From contig CAUYUJ010003974.1 of assembly GCA_963575745.1 (NCBI GenBank), positions 7,501 through 27,500 of the forward strand: a stretch of 20,000 bases of DNA. The letters are read 5' to 3'. A program made the position numbers and the translations under genes. Positions within the stretch are counted from its first letter, which is position 1. Every line of letters starts with the position of its first letter. This document shows positions 8,346 to 15,804 of this stretch, piece after piece. The stretch is from Prorocentrum cordatum. Lineage: Eukaryota > Sar > Dinophyceae > Prorocentrales > Prorocentraceae. Under the pieces are notes generated by a model that searched no databases, had not been told where the DNA came from, and saw nothing but the letters and a program-made list of their open reading frames with translations.

Positions 8346-9039
8346 CTTGTTAAGTGTCCGCGTAGTTCTGAATGCTAACCAGATAAAGTGCCACGATGTC
8401 CAGGAGGCCGGCCAGGTTCGAGAGATTCCGGGCATCGGGCCCAACGGTGTCTGGGGATCTTTCCGACCATCATTGCAGAGATATTGGAAAATTCGCCAGG
8501 CCCTTGAAGCGTTCCTGGAGGCCCCGAGGGTATCAGGAAAAGGACTGGAGGTTCTGCTGGGCCATGGTATCTACCTGGCTATGCTGCAACGCCCGCTTCT
8601 GTCTTGTTTTTCTTCGGTTGATAAGTTTGCTCGACAGCATCGGGACTCCTGGGCGCCCACGTGGGCCGCGGCTCTCGCTGGGCCCATGGCTTTCTTGCGC
8701 ATCATGCCCTTCATGCGTTCGGACTGGAAGCGCAGTTGGATGGATGAAGTTGTCTCTTGCGATTCTTGTCCCGAGGGGGCTGGTGGCGCCCGCGTTGCTC
8801 GTAGAGGCTCGCAATGGATTTCGGCGCTGGAACGGGTGAAGGAGAGGGCTCGGTTTGCGCGGAGAGATGCAGCGCGGGCTCTTGGTCATGCTCTTTCTTG
8901 TCTCGACCCTGATGACCCGTTAGCGCTCGTGGCCCCGCCGCCGTCTTTGGGGGAGGTTTCGGAGCTCGGGCAGCAGGGCCCTTCGTTGCCTGAGGTGCCG
9001 CGCGAAGGCCTGACTGGCAAGGATTGGAAGATTTTTTGA
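8346..9039 (+). pseudogene. RT thumb/connection and start of RNase H
   Basis: The frame reads NANQIKCHDVQEAGQVREI, YWKIRQALEAFLE, VSGKGLEVLLGHGIYLAML, PTWAAALAGPMAFLRIMPF and SDWKRSWMDEVVSCDSCPEG. I recognise this order from dinoflagellate YR-element polyproteins: the L.CHE.EEA.GVR strand, the R..LRQAL helix, the VSGK.LE.LLGH helix, then D-A-S of RNase H. The first RNase H aspartate survives at 8761-8763, in CDSCPEG where SDASPxG is usual. Sequence after about residue 160 (HALSCLDPDDPLALVAPPPS) is a linker with no domain I know. A TGA at 9037-9039 ends the frame before RNase H is complete; similarity continues in another frame. Confidence 0.65.
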
Positions 9040-9330
9040 CACAGCTGGAGGAGGAAGATGGCGTTTCACGAGGGTGAACCCAGGGCGGGTGGGTGTCTGC
9101 AGTTTCCTGTTCGCCCTTCGTGTCCCTAGACGTCGTCTGCTGGCCATTGGAGACGACTTGGTTGTCGCGCTCAGTTTTGCAAGATCCAGGGCCAGTGCTT
9201 TCCCGCTCTTGGTCCAGGTCCGACGCGTGGCTGCCCTGCCACTGGCCGGAAACATGCGTTTGGGCCCCCGCTGGGTACCGAGCGAGTTCAATACTGCAGA
9301 TGAGTCGTCGAGACGGCCTGGGCCACGCCG
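9040..9330 (+). pseudogene. RNase H, C-terminal part
   Basis: In frame 2 the sequence reads RRRLLAIGDDLVVALSFAR, then FPLLVQVRRVAALPLAGN and RWVPSEFNTADESSRR. GDD (around 9149-9157) is the RNase H aspartate strand usually seen as GDN. WVPSEFNTAD is the last catalytic box (W.PSE.N.AD..SR), with its aspartate at 9299-9301. The middle of the domain, where the catalytic glutamate should be, reads RVNPGRVGVCSFLF and has lost it. Together with the upstream fragment this identifies the RNase H domain of the element. It does not resemble a cellular RNase H in context. Confidence 0.7.
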
Positions 9331-9700
9331 GGGAGATTTGCTCGAGCTCGGGGCCACTCCAGAGATCCGACGGCTTGCGCGAACGCATTCATGGCCGTTT
9401 CGGCCAACCATGAGGCCATTCCGTTTAGCATGTATTTGCTCGAGGGGGCCCGCGCGGTCCTTGGCGAGGAAGTCGAAGCGAGCTCCCTAGGCAGTCGGGC
9501 GAGAGGTTCGAGCGCTACTGCGTCGGACGGATCCTCAGCTCCTCGAGAGCAGGTGGGTGGCTCGTTCAGAACAAACATGGCCAAACTCCCTTGCCGATTC
9601 AGCTCGAGCACGCCCGAGGGGCCCGAGCGGCTCACTCGGAAGGCGCGACCTCGGAGGAGGATGGCGGCCCGCTCATGGAGAACAGGATCATGAAGCGCAG
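9331..9700 (+). pseudogene. Linker between RNase H and recombinase (frame-broken)
   Basis: Short coding-like pieces occur in different frames, for example IPFSMYLLEGARAVL at about 9420 and EGATSEEDGGPLMENRIMKR at about 9640-9690. I recognise no domain. The last piece leads without a frame change into the recombinase N-terminus. Confidence 0.35.
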
Positions 9701-10572
9701 GCAGCACCTTGCAAAGATGGCCGATGAGCCAGGTATGCAGCACCTTTCGGTTCCAGAACGGAGCTCGGTAGGAAAGCAACCTTGGACTCAGCATCGCAGG
9801 CGATATTGAGGTTTTGTCGACTGCGCCGGCGAGCACAAGCTGCCGACGGACAGGGCGCAGGACTTGGGTGCGGCCATGGTCGCTTCCATGACCTACGTGT
9901 GCCTGCTGTGGTACGATGCGGGACAGGGCCAGGAACTGATCGTTGCGGGGGCGTTCGCCCTGCCTCGTTTCGGCAGGCAGGGCGACCTGTTGGTGCCGAG
10001 GACCTGGAGGGCGGCCAGGGGCTGGGCCGAGCACGGTGCGCCTCGCAGCCGTCGGCCGCTCACGTGGCCGACAGTGGCATCATCTCGTTCGGCACCTATC
10101 TCAGACCAGGTCCTATGATGCAACTCACGAGGGTCTCGCTGGTGGCTCCCCGGCTGAAGGTCGACTCCCTCTGGCGCGAGCTGGCCCACCGTTCCGACCT
10201 CCTCCAGGTCTTGCAAGTTGGCGCGCAGGGCGATGCGATTCCTTGGGGCGTCAAAGGATTTGAGTGGATGAAGCGTGTGTTCCAGGTGTTGGCAGTTGGC
10301 AGGAAAAGCGAGAGAATGCGGGATATCACCTACCCAGAGATGGTCACAGAGATCAGACAGCAAGGGCTGTTGCTGAGGCAGGAGATTGTACCTTACCAAC
10401 TTCGACATGCAGGAGCCTCGTGGGACATTTACCGCAGGTCTCGCAACCTTTTTGTTTTGTGCAGCGCCGGGGTGGATGGATGTCCGCGAAGTCTGCTCAG
10501 CGCTATGAGAAATCTGGCATGGTGATGAAATGCTACGCTATACTTCCCTTGGCTCTGCGCACGTACATGGAG
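9700..10572 (+). pseudogene. Tyrosine recombinase (YR) of the retroelement
   Basis: The core-binding part in frame 3 reads SSVGKQPWTQHRRRY, a TGA at 9807-9809, then MVASMTYVCLLWYD and FGRQGDLLVPRTWRAARGW. After a frameshift near 10080, TYLRPG carries the box I arginine (10103-10105). YQLRHAGASWD follows with Arg-His at 10403-10408 (box II). After another shift near 10440, RGGWMSAKSAQRYEKSGMV carries the nucleophile tyrosine at 10504-10506. These are the R, RH and Y boxes of tyrosine recombinases, in the form found in DIRS/Ngaro-type dinoflagellate elements, where such an enzyme would integrate circular cDNA without a DDE integrase. Usual relatives read TYLRPGE and RGRW; here P and G replace E and R. 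With at least two frameshifts and a stop the copy cannot make an enzyme. Confidence 0.75.
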
Positions 10573-10709
10573 GAACGGGTGCTTGACTCGAGAGAGGTCT
10601 TTCTACTGGCCAAAGCCGTCCTTCTGCTTCCTCCTCTTCCGTTCAAGGTCGGCTGCCAGTTTTCCCCCAACCCTCCATGCCCGTCGGAGTAGGCTACACA
10701 TCTGATATC

Positions 10710-11032
10710 GTTGTGCTATGGGGGAGGAGCGCCGAGACCCTTCCGCAAGCTTAGCATGTGCAAGCAGTCTTTGTGTTGCGCCGCTGGCATCAGATCCTAA
10801 AGAACTGAAAGCAAAGCGGGCGTGGATCATGTGAGTTGTACGTGAATCACCCGAGCACGCTCGTAATTATCTTCCCAGCCCCCCCAATGCCTACCCAATG
10901 CCATTTACATGTTTCGCATCGGGGGAGTAGCGCCGAGACCCTTCCCCAAACTTTTGAGTGTGCAAACAGTCCCTGTGTGGTGGTGCGGGTATCAGATCCC
11001 CAATAACTGAAAACAGAGCGGGCGGGGATCAT
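10710..11032 (+). repeat. 121-bp direct repeat, two copies with a 205-bp spacing
   Basis: Copies at 10710-10830 and 10911-11032 share GGGGGAG, AGCGCCGAGACCCTTCC, a central TGTGCAA.CAGTC, ATCAGATCC, AACTGAAA and AGCGGGCG.GGATCAT, with roughly three-quarters identity by eye. The first copy begins 18 bp after the last recombinase-frame stop. Position just 3' of the recombinase suggests a terminal or split direct repeat of the element. A local duplication is also possible. Confidence 0.75.
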
Positions 11033-11600
11033 CCTCCTCATCCTCATCCTCCTCCTCTTCCTCCCTCATCTCGCGGACAGCCCGCGGGGGCAACCTCGGG
11101 GCACCGTTAGCGACGAAGTCTCGAGGTTTGGTGCTTTCTGTCGTTTTCGAGGGTTGCCCGCGGCGTCCAGCCTCGGGATGCTTTCCCGCGGACGTTTCTC
11201 GCCGAGAGCGCTCTGGGGTTAACCCGATCGCCCCGAACGGCCGCCTGCGAATTTGCGCAGGGGAAGACGCACCGACCCCAGTTCGCCCATGCATCACGGA
11301 GATTCATCCCACCCGGCCCTGGAACGCTCGGTTTTGCAATCGGGGCCACGTCGCCGATTTATCGGCGACGTGTCGCCGATTCCAGCTCGACGTTCCCCCT
11401 CCCCTGAGCCAGTCCCCCCGCAAAAGTTGTCCGTCAAGATGAGGCGTGCGGGTCGCTACTTGAAAGGGGGTGCTTCCGGATTCATTAATCGCCTGCCTAT
11501 GAAGCTACCTTCGGCAAATTCCACGGCAGCGCCAGCGCAACACTCTGTGTGTCGACGCTTCGGTCATTGCCCAAAACGCCGCAGCATATTACCCCTATCG
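11033..11600. other. No gene recognised; short TCC/TTC tract and mixed unique sequence
   Basis: A short TCCTCATCCTCCTCCTC tract (11031-11070) follows the direct repeat. The rest is CG-rich unique DNA with a strong inverted repeat listed separately. Open frames on both strands overlap, and none shows a domain or sustained coding character. Confidence 0.4.
11347..11372. repeat. Perfect inverted repeat, 12-bp arms, 2-nt spacer
   Basis: CACGTCGCCGAT (11347-11358), TT, ATCGGCGACGTG (11361-11372). A third partial copy, TGTCGCCGATT, follows at once. It could form a stable hairpin or cruciform. No U-tract follows, and bacterial-type termination is not expected here. Confidence 0.85.
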
Positions 11601-11609
11601 CCTGTATTC

Positions 11610-11925
11610 CTTGTGGGGCCATCATTGGGCCTACTTGGGCCGTCTTTGGGCTGTCCTGGGGTCCTGTGGGGTCGTGTCGGGGCCCCCTGGGCCAGTTTGA
11701 AGGCCCTCTTTGGCAGCCTGGCTGCCATCTTTGGCCGGCTTGGGCCCCTTTCGGCCTTCTGGGGGGTCACTTGGGGCTGTTTTTGGGGCTGCCTTGGGTC
11801 ATTCTGGGGCCCTCTTGGGCTGTCCTGGGTCCATCGTGATCCGTTTGGGGGCCTTTTTGGGCTAGGCTGTCTGGGTGAGTTGGTCGGGGCTGTGTTAGTC
11901 TCTCTTCGGTTCTTCCGGACCAGTT
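11610..11925 (+). repeat. Degenerate TTGGGGCC(N)2-4 array
   Basis: About 300 bp in which TTGGGCC, TGGGGCC or TTTGGGC recurs roughly every 10-12 bp. Forward frames give Gly/Leu/Trp-rich text such as GPSLGLLGPSLGCPG, and the reverse strand gives Pro/Arg/Lys-rich text such as PKDGPSRPNDGP. Both strands stay open, which is a result of the repeat. The 227-codon (11253-11936) and reverse 190-codon (11564-12136) frames are therefore not called as genes. A weaker GGCCCC-rich tail continues to about 12170. Confidence 0.7.
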
Positions 11926-12179
11926 TAGAATTATAATGCGCCGAGAGGCTTAGAACAGAAAACGAAGTCGAACACCCACTCAGTCCCCAAGGTTTTTGAT
12001 TGATTTTGGCCTTACCAGGGAGCTTCTGATCATCTCTTCGCTTTCTCCGACGCCCCTTGAGGCCCCGCTGGTGCCCCTCAAGCCTTCGGGGTATTCTCCG
12101 GGTCTGCTGGATACATCTCGAGGCAATGTTCGGCAATCTCTGGGGCCCGCCTTGGTCAGCTTGTCGGCGGCGCAGGGGG

Positions 12180-12670
12180 GATTCTTGGCGGCCAGCGACC
12201 CTTTGGGAGGGGGAGGGGGTGCGTCGGGCACGGAGCGCCAGGAGCCCTCATAGCAGACTTATAAGTTTAGCTGCCCTGAAACGCCCATGCTGAAACGCAA
12301 CACGCACCGTGTGCAAAACGTGCGTGATCATACGCTGCGTGTTTTTTTTTTTATCCTATCACCCTGGGGCTTATCGTGCACTATCAAATTCGACCGCCGT
12401 CTTACGGCCCCGCAAAACAGAGCTTGCACGGGCCCGCAGCCGACCAGGCCCAGACCCCGAAGCGCGACCTTCACTCCGCGCTCCGCCCAACCACTGGCCT
12501 GGGGTCCGACGTCCTGGCCGCTATACGCTGCGTGTTGGCTCGGCAAGTGCTGGCCAACGTTCTGGCGAACGCATCGCGCCAAGCGTACGCAGGCTCCGCG
12601 CCAACGCGCTACGAGTGGCGTCCTGCGCATCTGGGCGGCTTGGCTTACGAAGCCCCTGCCAGACTGCACC
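12180..12670. other. No assignable gene; overlapping open frames on both strands
   Basis: A T-tract lies at about 12341-12353. Frames at 12287-12817, 12309-12821 and 12376-13272 on the + strand and 12328-12834 on the - strand overlap. None has a recognisable domain, and all are rich in Pro/Arg/Ala as expected from GC-rich DNA. An exon of a host gene cannot be excluded: the piece reading ALGSDVL-like text near 12500 and LARQVLANVLANASRQAYAG (about 12536-12595) is the most protein-like. Confidence 0.25.
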
Positions 12671-12671
12671 C

Positions 12672-12815
12672 ACCAAACCACCCCAACCCAACCCGAAGGC
12701 TCAGATTTACCCTCGATTTCCAGTGGGGGGGGGGTCGGGGAACATCGAACAAACACGTATGGAACCCCCCGCAACCCGAAATTCGGGTCTTCGGGTTGGG
12801 TTGGGGTGGTCTGGT
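12672..12815. mobile_element. MITE-like 144-bp unit with 27-bp terminal inverted repeats
   Basis: The left arm 12672-12698 (starting ACCAAACCACCCC, ending CCCGAAG) and the right arm 12789-12815 (starting CTTCGGGTTGGG, ending GGTCTGGT) are reverse complements with one mismatch in 27. The 90-bp interior has a run of ten G (12725-12734) and a 15-bp odd palindrome ACCCGAAATTCGGGT (12774-12788) that abuts the right arm. No target-site duplication is evident at the outer edges. It is too short to code for a transposase, so a non-autonomous element or a simple hairpin are the choices. Confidence 0.65.
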
Positions 12816-12979
12816 AGGTAGTCAATCCTACCAAGGCCGGGGGGTACCGCGTCGGGCTGCAGCAGCCGATCCGGCCGCACGTGGCCCTCCTCTGCCCCGG
12901 GCGGGCCAGAGCCAGACCTCGGCGCCGCCCCGCTGCTCCATGTGTGTCTGGCTGCGTCTCCCGAAGGGCCTGCAGTGCA

Positions 12980-13202
12980 GTGGCGCACCCAGGAGGAGGA
13001 GGAGGAGGAGGAGGAGGAGGAGGAGGAGGAGGAGGAGGAGGAGGAGGAGGAGGAGGAGGAGGGGGCAGGGGAGGAGGGAGGAGGAGGAGGAGGAGGAGGA
13101 GGAGGAGGAGGAGGAGGAGGAGGAGGGGGAGGAGGAGGAGGAGGAGGAGGAGAAGGAGGAGGAACTAAGGAGCTCATGGAGAAGGTCGGTGGCGCACCCA
13201 GG
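12980..13202 (+). repeat. GGA trinucleotide tract bounded by GTGGCGCACCCAGG direct repeats
   Basis: A nearly pure (GGA)n tract (12991-13166, with short GGGGCAGGGG breaks) is flanked by identical 14-mers GTGGCGCACCCAGG at 12980-12993 and 13189-13202. The tract makes Glu, Gly or Arg runs in the three forward frames and Ser/Pro/Leu runs in reverse. None of these is a credible protein. The 12820-12979 stretch just upstream is unique and unassigned. Confidence 0.9.
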
Positions 13203-13575
13203 GGGGTGGAAGGCAGAGGGGGCTGGCCTGCTCAGAAGGCTCAGGGCCGGCGGCGAGCGAGGGGGGGAGTGAGGAGAAGGAGGCCTTCTCAGGAGGCGGC
13301 GGGGCTTCTCAGAAGCCCTCATGGCATTCTGAGAAGCTGTTGTGTCTCCGGGGGCGGCCCAGAAAGCATTCCAGGCGGCGGGAGGACGTCCGAGTCTCCT
13401 GAGACGGCCCGCCCCCCCTCACTTCCCCCTTGGCCGGCCGCCGACAGAAGGCTTCTTGCCTTCGGAGAAGCTGTCGGAGCCGTCTCCGGAGCGGAAGAGG
13501 CCTTCCCGGAAGGCAGGAGGGCGTCTGAGAAGCCCCGCCGCCTCACTGCCCCCCCTCGGCACGCCGCCGGCAGGG
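13203..13575. repeat. Region rich in CTTCTCAGAAG-type inverted motifs
   Basis: Short dyads recur: GCTTCTCAGAAGC (around 13303), TTCTGAGAAGC (around 13328), CTTCGGAGAAGC and GTCTGAGAAGCC. The motif returns at 14318-14420 as GCTTCTTAGAAGC-type words and the 17-bp odd palindrome AGAAGCAGCCTGCTTCT (14398-14414). Intervening sequence is GC-rich. I see no gene in it. Confidence 0.5.
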
Positions 13576-13745
13576 AGGAGGAGGAGGACGAGGAGGAGAA
13601 GGAGGAGGAGAAAGATGAGGAGGAGGAGGAGGAGGAGAAGGAGGAGGAGGAGGAATAGCACGAGGAGGAGGAGGAGGAGGAGGAGGAGGAGGAGGACGAG
13701 GAGCAGGAGAAGCACGAGGAGCAGGAGTAGCAGGAGGAGTACAGT
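13576..13745 (+). repeat. GGA/GAA tract (second purine tract)
   Basis: GAGGAGGAGGA with AAG, CACGAG and CAG interruptions, ending near AGCAGGAGGAGTACAG. It is purine-only over long stretches on the + strand. Confidence 0.9.
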
Positions 13746-14110
13746 CGAGCAGTTTTATTCATCAGTCTCCCTTTGGAAAGCTGGACCAGCGTTTCTGAAC
13801 CAACTTTCTGGAAAGCTGACCCAGCTTCTTGAGCACGTACGCCTTTCTAGCGGTATCAATAGACCTTGGCCCACGCTCGTTTCGAGAAAATCCGGGACAT
13901 CGGCCCAGATTCATCAGATGAATTCACAAGATGTTTGGTCAGCGTTCCGGCTGTAGGATTTCGGTCGGGCATGTCTCTCTACAGGAGAAATACTCGAACA
14001 TAGTAGTCTGGGGACGTTTTTTTTCCGACAATGTTAGGACTATGTTGGAGCATTGTTTGGCTCTTTTCTCTTGTTCGTCCAAAATCCGACTGTGGGTGGA
14101 CGTGCCCAAC
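13746..14110. other. Lower-GC stretch without a recognised gene
   Basis: It is less GC-rich than the surroundings, with a doubled GGAAAGCTG.ACCAGC motif (13777 and 13812) and a T-tract near 14017. It could be intronic sequence ahead of the transporter exon candidate at 14194. A TCTCTACAGG (about 13976) would be a possible acceptor. Confidence 0.3.
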
Positions 14111-14193
14111 CTAACTGTAGGAGGAGGAGAGGAGGTGGACCAGCAGCAGCAAGAGCATGAGGACGGGCTGGCCGCGGTCCCGCGTGGGACCAG

Positions 14194-14260
14194 GCGCTGC
14201 CCTCGGCGCTGGGCGTCGGCATCTACGGCTGGCGCAGCTTCCTGCTGGCGGTGAACCTCA
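14194..14260 (+). CDS. Candidate transporter exon A (MFS, TM6 region)
   Basis: Frame 1 reads ALPSALGVGIYGWRSFLLAV then NL. The segment is hydrophobic with a central GWR, as before TM6 in sugar-porter, SLC22 and SVOP transporters. ACCAG precedes 14194 (acceptor AG), and CTCA is followed by GC at 14261 (GC donor). The split codon A|TC would join to 17408. Joined to exon B, GWR lies 21 residues before ESPR, which as I remember is the normal spacing of GWR and PESPR in these families. The surrounding DNA (Gln repeat at 14140, purine-rich tracts) is not coding-like in this frame, and a TGA lies upstream at 14158. The identity rests on the combination of three short blocks, so it remains tentative. 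Confidence 0.4.
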
Positions 14261-14539
14261 GCTCGGGGCCTCCAAATCCATGGGAGAGGGCGCCACGCGC
14301 AGGGGGGGACAGGGGAAGGAGGGAAGGCTTCTTAGAAGCACCCCTGCTTCTGAGATGGCGCGGGCATTCTCTACAGATGGAAGGCCGGCGCCTCCTAAGA
14401 AGCAGCCTGCTTCTAAGAAGGCTCCCCCCCCTTCCCCTGCCCCCTTGCGCGCGCCGCCACGAGAGGCCGCGAGTGAGATTCGGACACGTGCCGCCCCCGC
14501 CCTCGGGGGAGGGGGCGGGGGAGGGGTGGGGAGCGGGAC

Positions 14540-14650
14540 GTGGAGCGCAGAGGAATGAGGGACGGAGGGGCCAGAGGAGGACGGAGGGAGGGAGGGGCGG
14601 AGGGAGGGGCGGAGGGGGGACGGATGGAGGGGAGCACGGAGGGAGTACAT
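14540..14650 (+). repeat. GGGACGGAGGGGCGGAGGGA purine-rich repeat
   Basis: Degenerate GGAGGGA/GGACGGA words over about 110 bp. The preceding region 14261-14540 is unassigned GC-rich DNA with CTTCTTAGAAG-type dyads and a GGGGGAGGGGGCGGGGGAGG G-run (about 14505-14525) with G-quadruplex potential. Confidence 0.6.
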
Positions 14651-14654
14651 CGGC

Positions 14655-15000
14655 CACGCGAATGTGCGTCGCGTTGTGGCGAGAGCCACATTTCGGGGCC
14701 GTCCTCCTCCTCCTCCTCCTCCTCCTCCTCCTCCTCCTCCTCCTCCTCCTCCTCCTCCTCCTCCTCCTCCTCCTCCTGCCCCCTCCTCCTCCTCCTCCTC
14801 CTCCTCCTCCTCCTCCTCCTCCTCCTCCATGTTTGAAGCTGCTGTAAACGTAAGGCGAATGTCCGCGGCGCGAAGGTCAGAGCCACTGTCCGAAAAGGAG
14901 CCGCCTCCATGTTTGAAGCCGTGGCAAGCTTTGAAGGCGAACGTGCGCGGTGCTCAAGCGAGAGCGGCATTTCGAACACCATCCGCCCCTCTGATTGAAA
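14655..15000 (+). repeat. Dispersed ~80-bp repeat (three copies), one carrying a TCC expansion
   Basis: The recurring blocks are GAACGTGCGCGGCGCTAAGG-like, GGCGAGAGCCACATTT, then GCCGCCTCC and ATGTTTGAAGCTGTTGCAAA-like. Copy 1 starts at 14655 (GAATGTGCGTCGCGTTGTGG) and reaches ATGTTTGAAGC at 14829, with 126 bp of pure TCC (14703-14828, one CCCC break) in place of the short CCGCCTCC. Copy 2 runs about 14855-14925 and still has the short GCCGCCTCCATGTTTGAAGC. Copy 3 runs about 14932-15000. Two more copies are at 16650-16800. Confidence 0.7.
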
Positions 15001-15065
15001 TTGCGCCAATCGTTCCCCATATCCTAAGATGGGGTTCTTGTTATTACTTGGACGCCTCCTACTCA

Positions 15066-15137
15066 TTCCTCTTCTTCTTCTTCTTCTTCTTCTTCTTCTC
15101 CTCCTCCTCCTCCTCCTCCTCCTCCTCCTCCTCCTCC
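15066..15137 (+). repeat. CTT then CTC trinucleotide tract
   Basis: (TTC)n to about 15098, then (TCC)n to 15137, running straight into the 16-bp tandem repeat. The sharp switch of unit suggests two successive expansions. Confidence 0.9.
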
Positions 15138-15254
15138 TCATACCCAGACTTCCTCATACACAGACTTACTCATACACAGACTTACTCATACTCAGACCTA
15201 CTCATGCTCAGACCTACTCATACTCAGACATACTCATACTCAGACCTACTCATA
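15138..15254 (+). repeat. 16-bp tandem repeat, seven copies
   Basis: TCATACTCAGACCTAC with ACACAG, TTAC and GCTCAG variants, seven copies from 15138 to 15249 plus TCATA. Variants are ordered: the early copies have ACACAGACTTAC and the later ones ACTCAGACCTAC. Confidence 0.9.
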
Positions 15255-15257
15255 GCA

Positions 15258-15796
15258 GATTGTGAGGATGTCTCAGGCTGGGCGCTGGGTTCAGGAACCC
15301 TAAGGGGAGCCGCCGAGGGGTATGACACTGTCCCGTTCGCGGCCGTTTTCTGGGGATGTCTCAAGCGGTTTGCCTGGTTTCTGCCCCAACAACGGGCAGA
15401 TTTGGAGGATGTCTCGAGCGAGGCGATCATTTTCACACCCATAAGGGGAACCGCCGAGGGGTATGACACGGTCCCGTTCGCGGCCGTTTTGTAGGGATGT
15501 CTCAAGCGGTTTGCATGTTTTCTGCCCCAACATCATTCGTTTTCGGAGCAGATTTGGAGGATGTCTCGAGCGAGGCGCTCATTGTGACGCCCCTAAGGGG
15601 GGCCGCCGAGGGGTATGACACGGTCCCGTTCGCGGCCGTTTTGCGGGGATGTCTCAAGCGGTTTGCGTGTTTTCTGCCCCAACATCATTCGTTTTCGGAG
15701 CAGATTTGGAGGATGTCTCGAGCGAGGCGCTCATGTTCATCCCCCAGGTGGGCCAGATTTTGAGGATGTCTCGTTCGGTTTGCTTGTTTTGGTGGC
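15258..15796 (+). repeat. 152-bp tandem repeat, three full copies and a partial fourth
   Basis: Copies start with GATT.GAGGATGTCTC at 15258 (141 bp), 15399 (152 bp), 15551 (152 bp) and 15703 (partial). Shared blocks are CCTAAGGGG, GCCGCCGAGGGGTATGACAC, GGTCCCGTTCGCGGCCGTTT, GGGATGTCTCAAGCGGTTTG and TTTCTGCCCCAACA. Copies 2 and 3 end with ATCATTCGTTTTCGGAGCA, absent from copy 1. The GAGGATGTCTC word recurs once more at about 15761. Open frames across it (DLEDVSSEAL, EGYDTVPFAAV) exist on both strands and repeat with the DNA. Coding is not supported. Confidence 0.9.
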
Positions 15797-15804
15797 CAGA
15801 CTCG

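Larger units (their letters stand above)
903..11032 (+). mobile_element. Degenerate DIRS/Ngaro-like retroelement (RT-RNase H-tyrosine recombinase), split by a satellite island
   Basis: Domain blocks occur in the order reverse transcriptase (2600-2880 and 8031-8660), RNase H (8660-9310) and tyrosine recombinase (9700-10570), all on the + strand. RT/RH followed by a tyrosine recombinase, with no DDE integrase, protease or methyltransferase seen, is the arrangement of Ngaro-type YR retrotransposons. The frame changes at about 8345, 9040, 9500-9600, 10080 and 10440, and there are in-frame stops, for example TGA at 9807. The copy is therefore dead. The 5' limit is uncertain: fragments from 903 are included only because they abut the RT on the same strand. 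The 3' limit is taken after a 121-bp direct repeat that could be part of the split direct repeats such elements carry. The middle 5.15 kb (2881-8030) is not element sequence. Confidence 0.6.

Noticed and set aside
12707-13322. Poly-Pro and poly-Ser reverse ORFs and poly-Glu/poly-Arg forward ORFs
   Set aside because: They are translations of GGA tracts in different frames; no flanking domain supports them.
14413-15141. 242-codon reverse ORF with Arg and Glu runs
   Set aside because: It spans TCC tracts and the dispersed repeat, and its open frame follows from the tracts.
15300-15536. Reverse ORFs through the 152-bp repeat as a repeat protein
   Set aside because: Both strands are open over the repeat and the units are not a multiple of three (141, 152, 152), so the frame is not preserved between copies.
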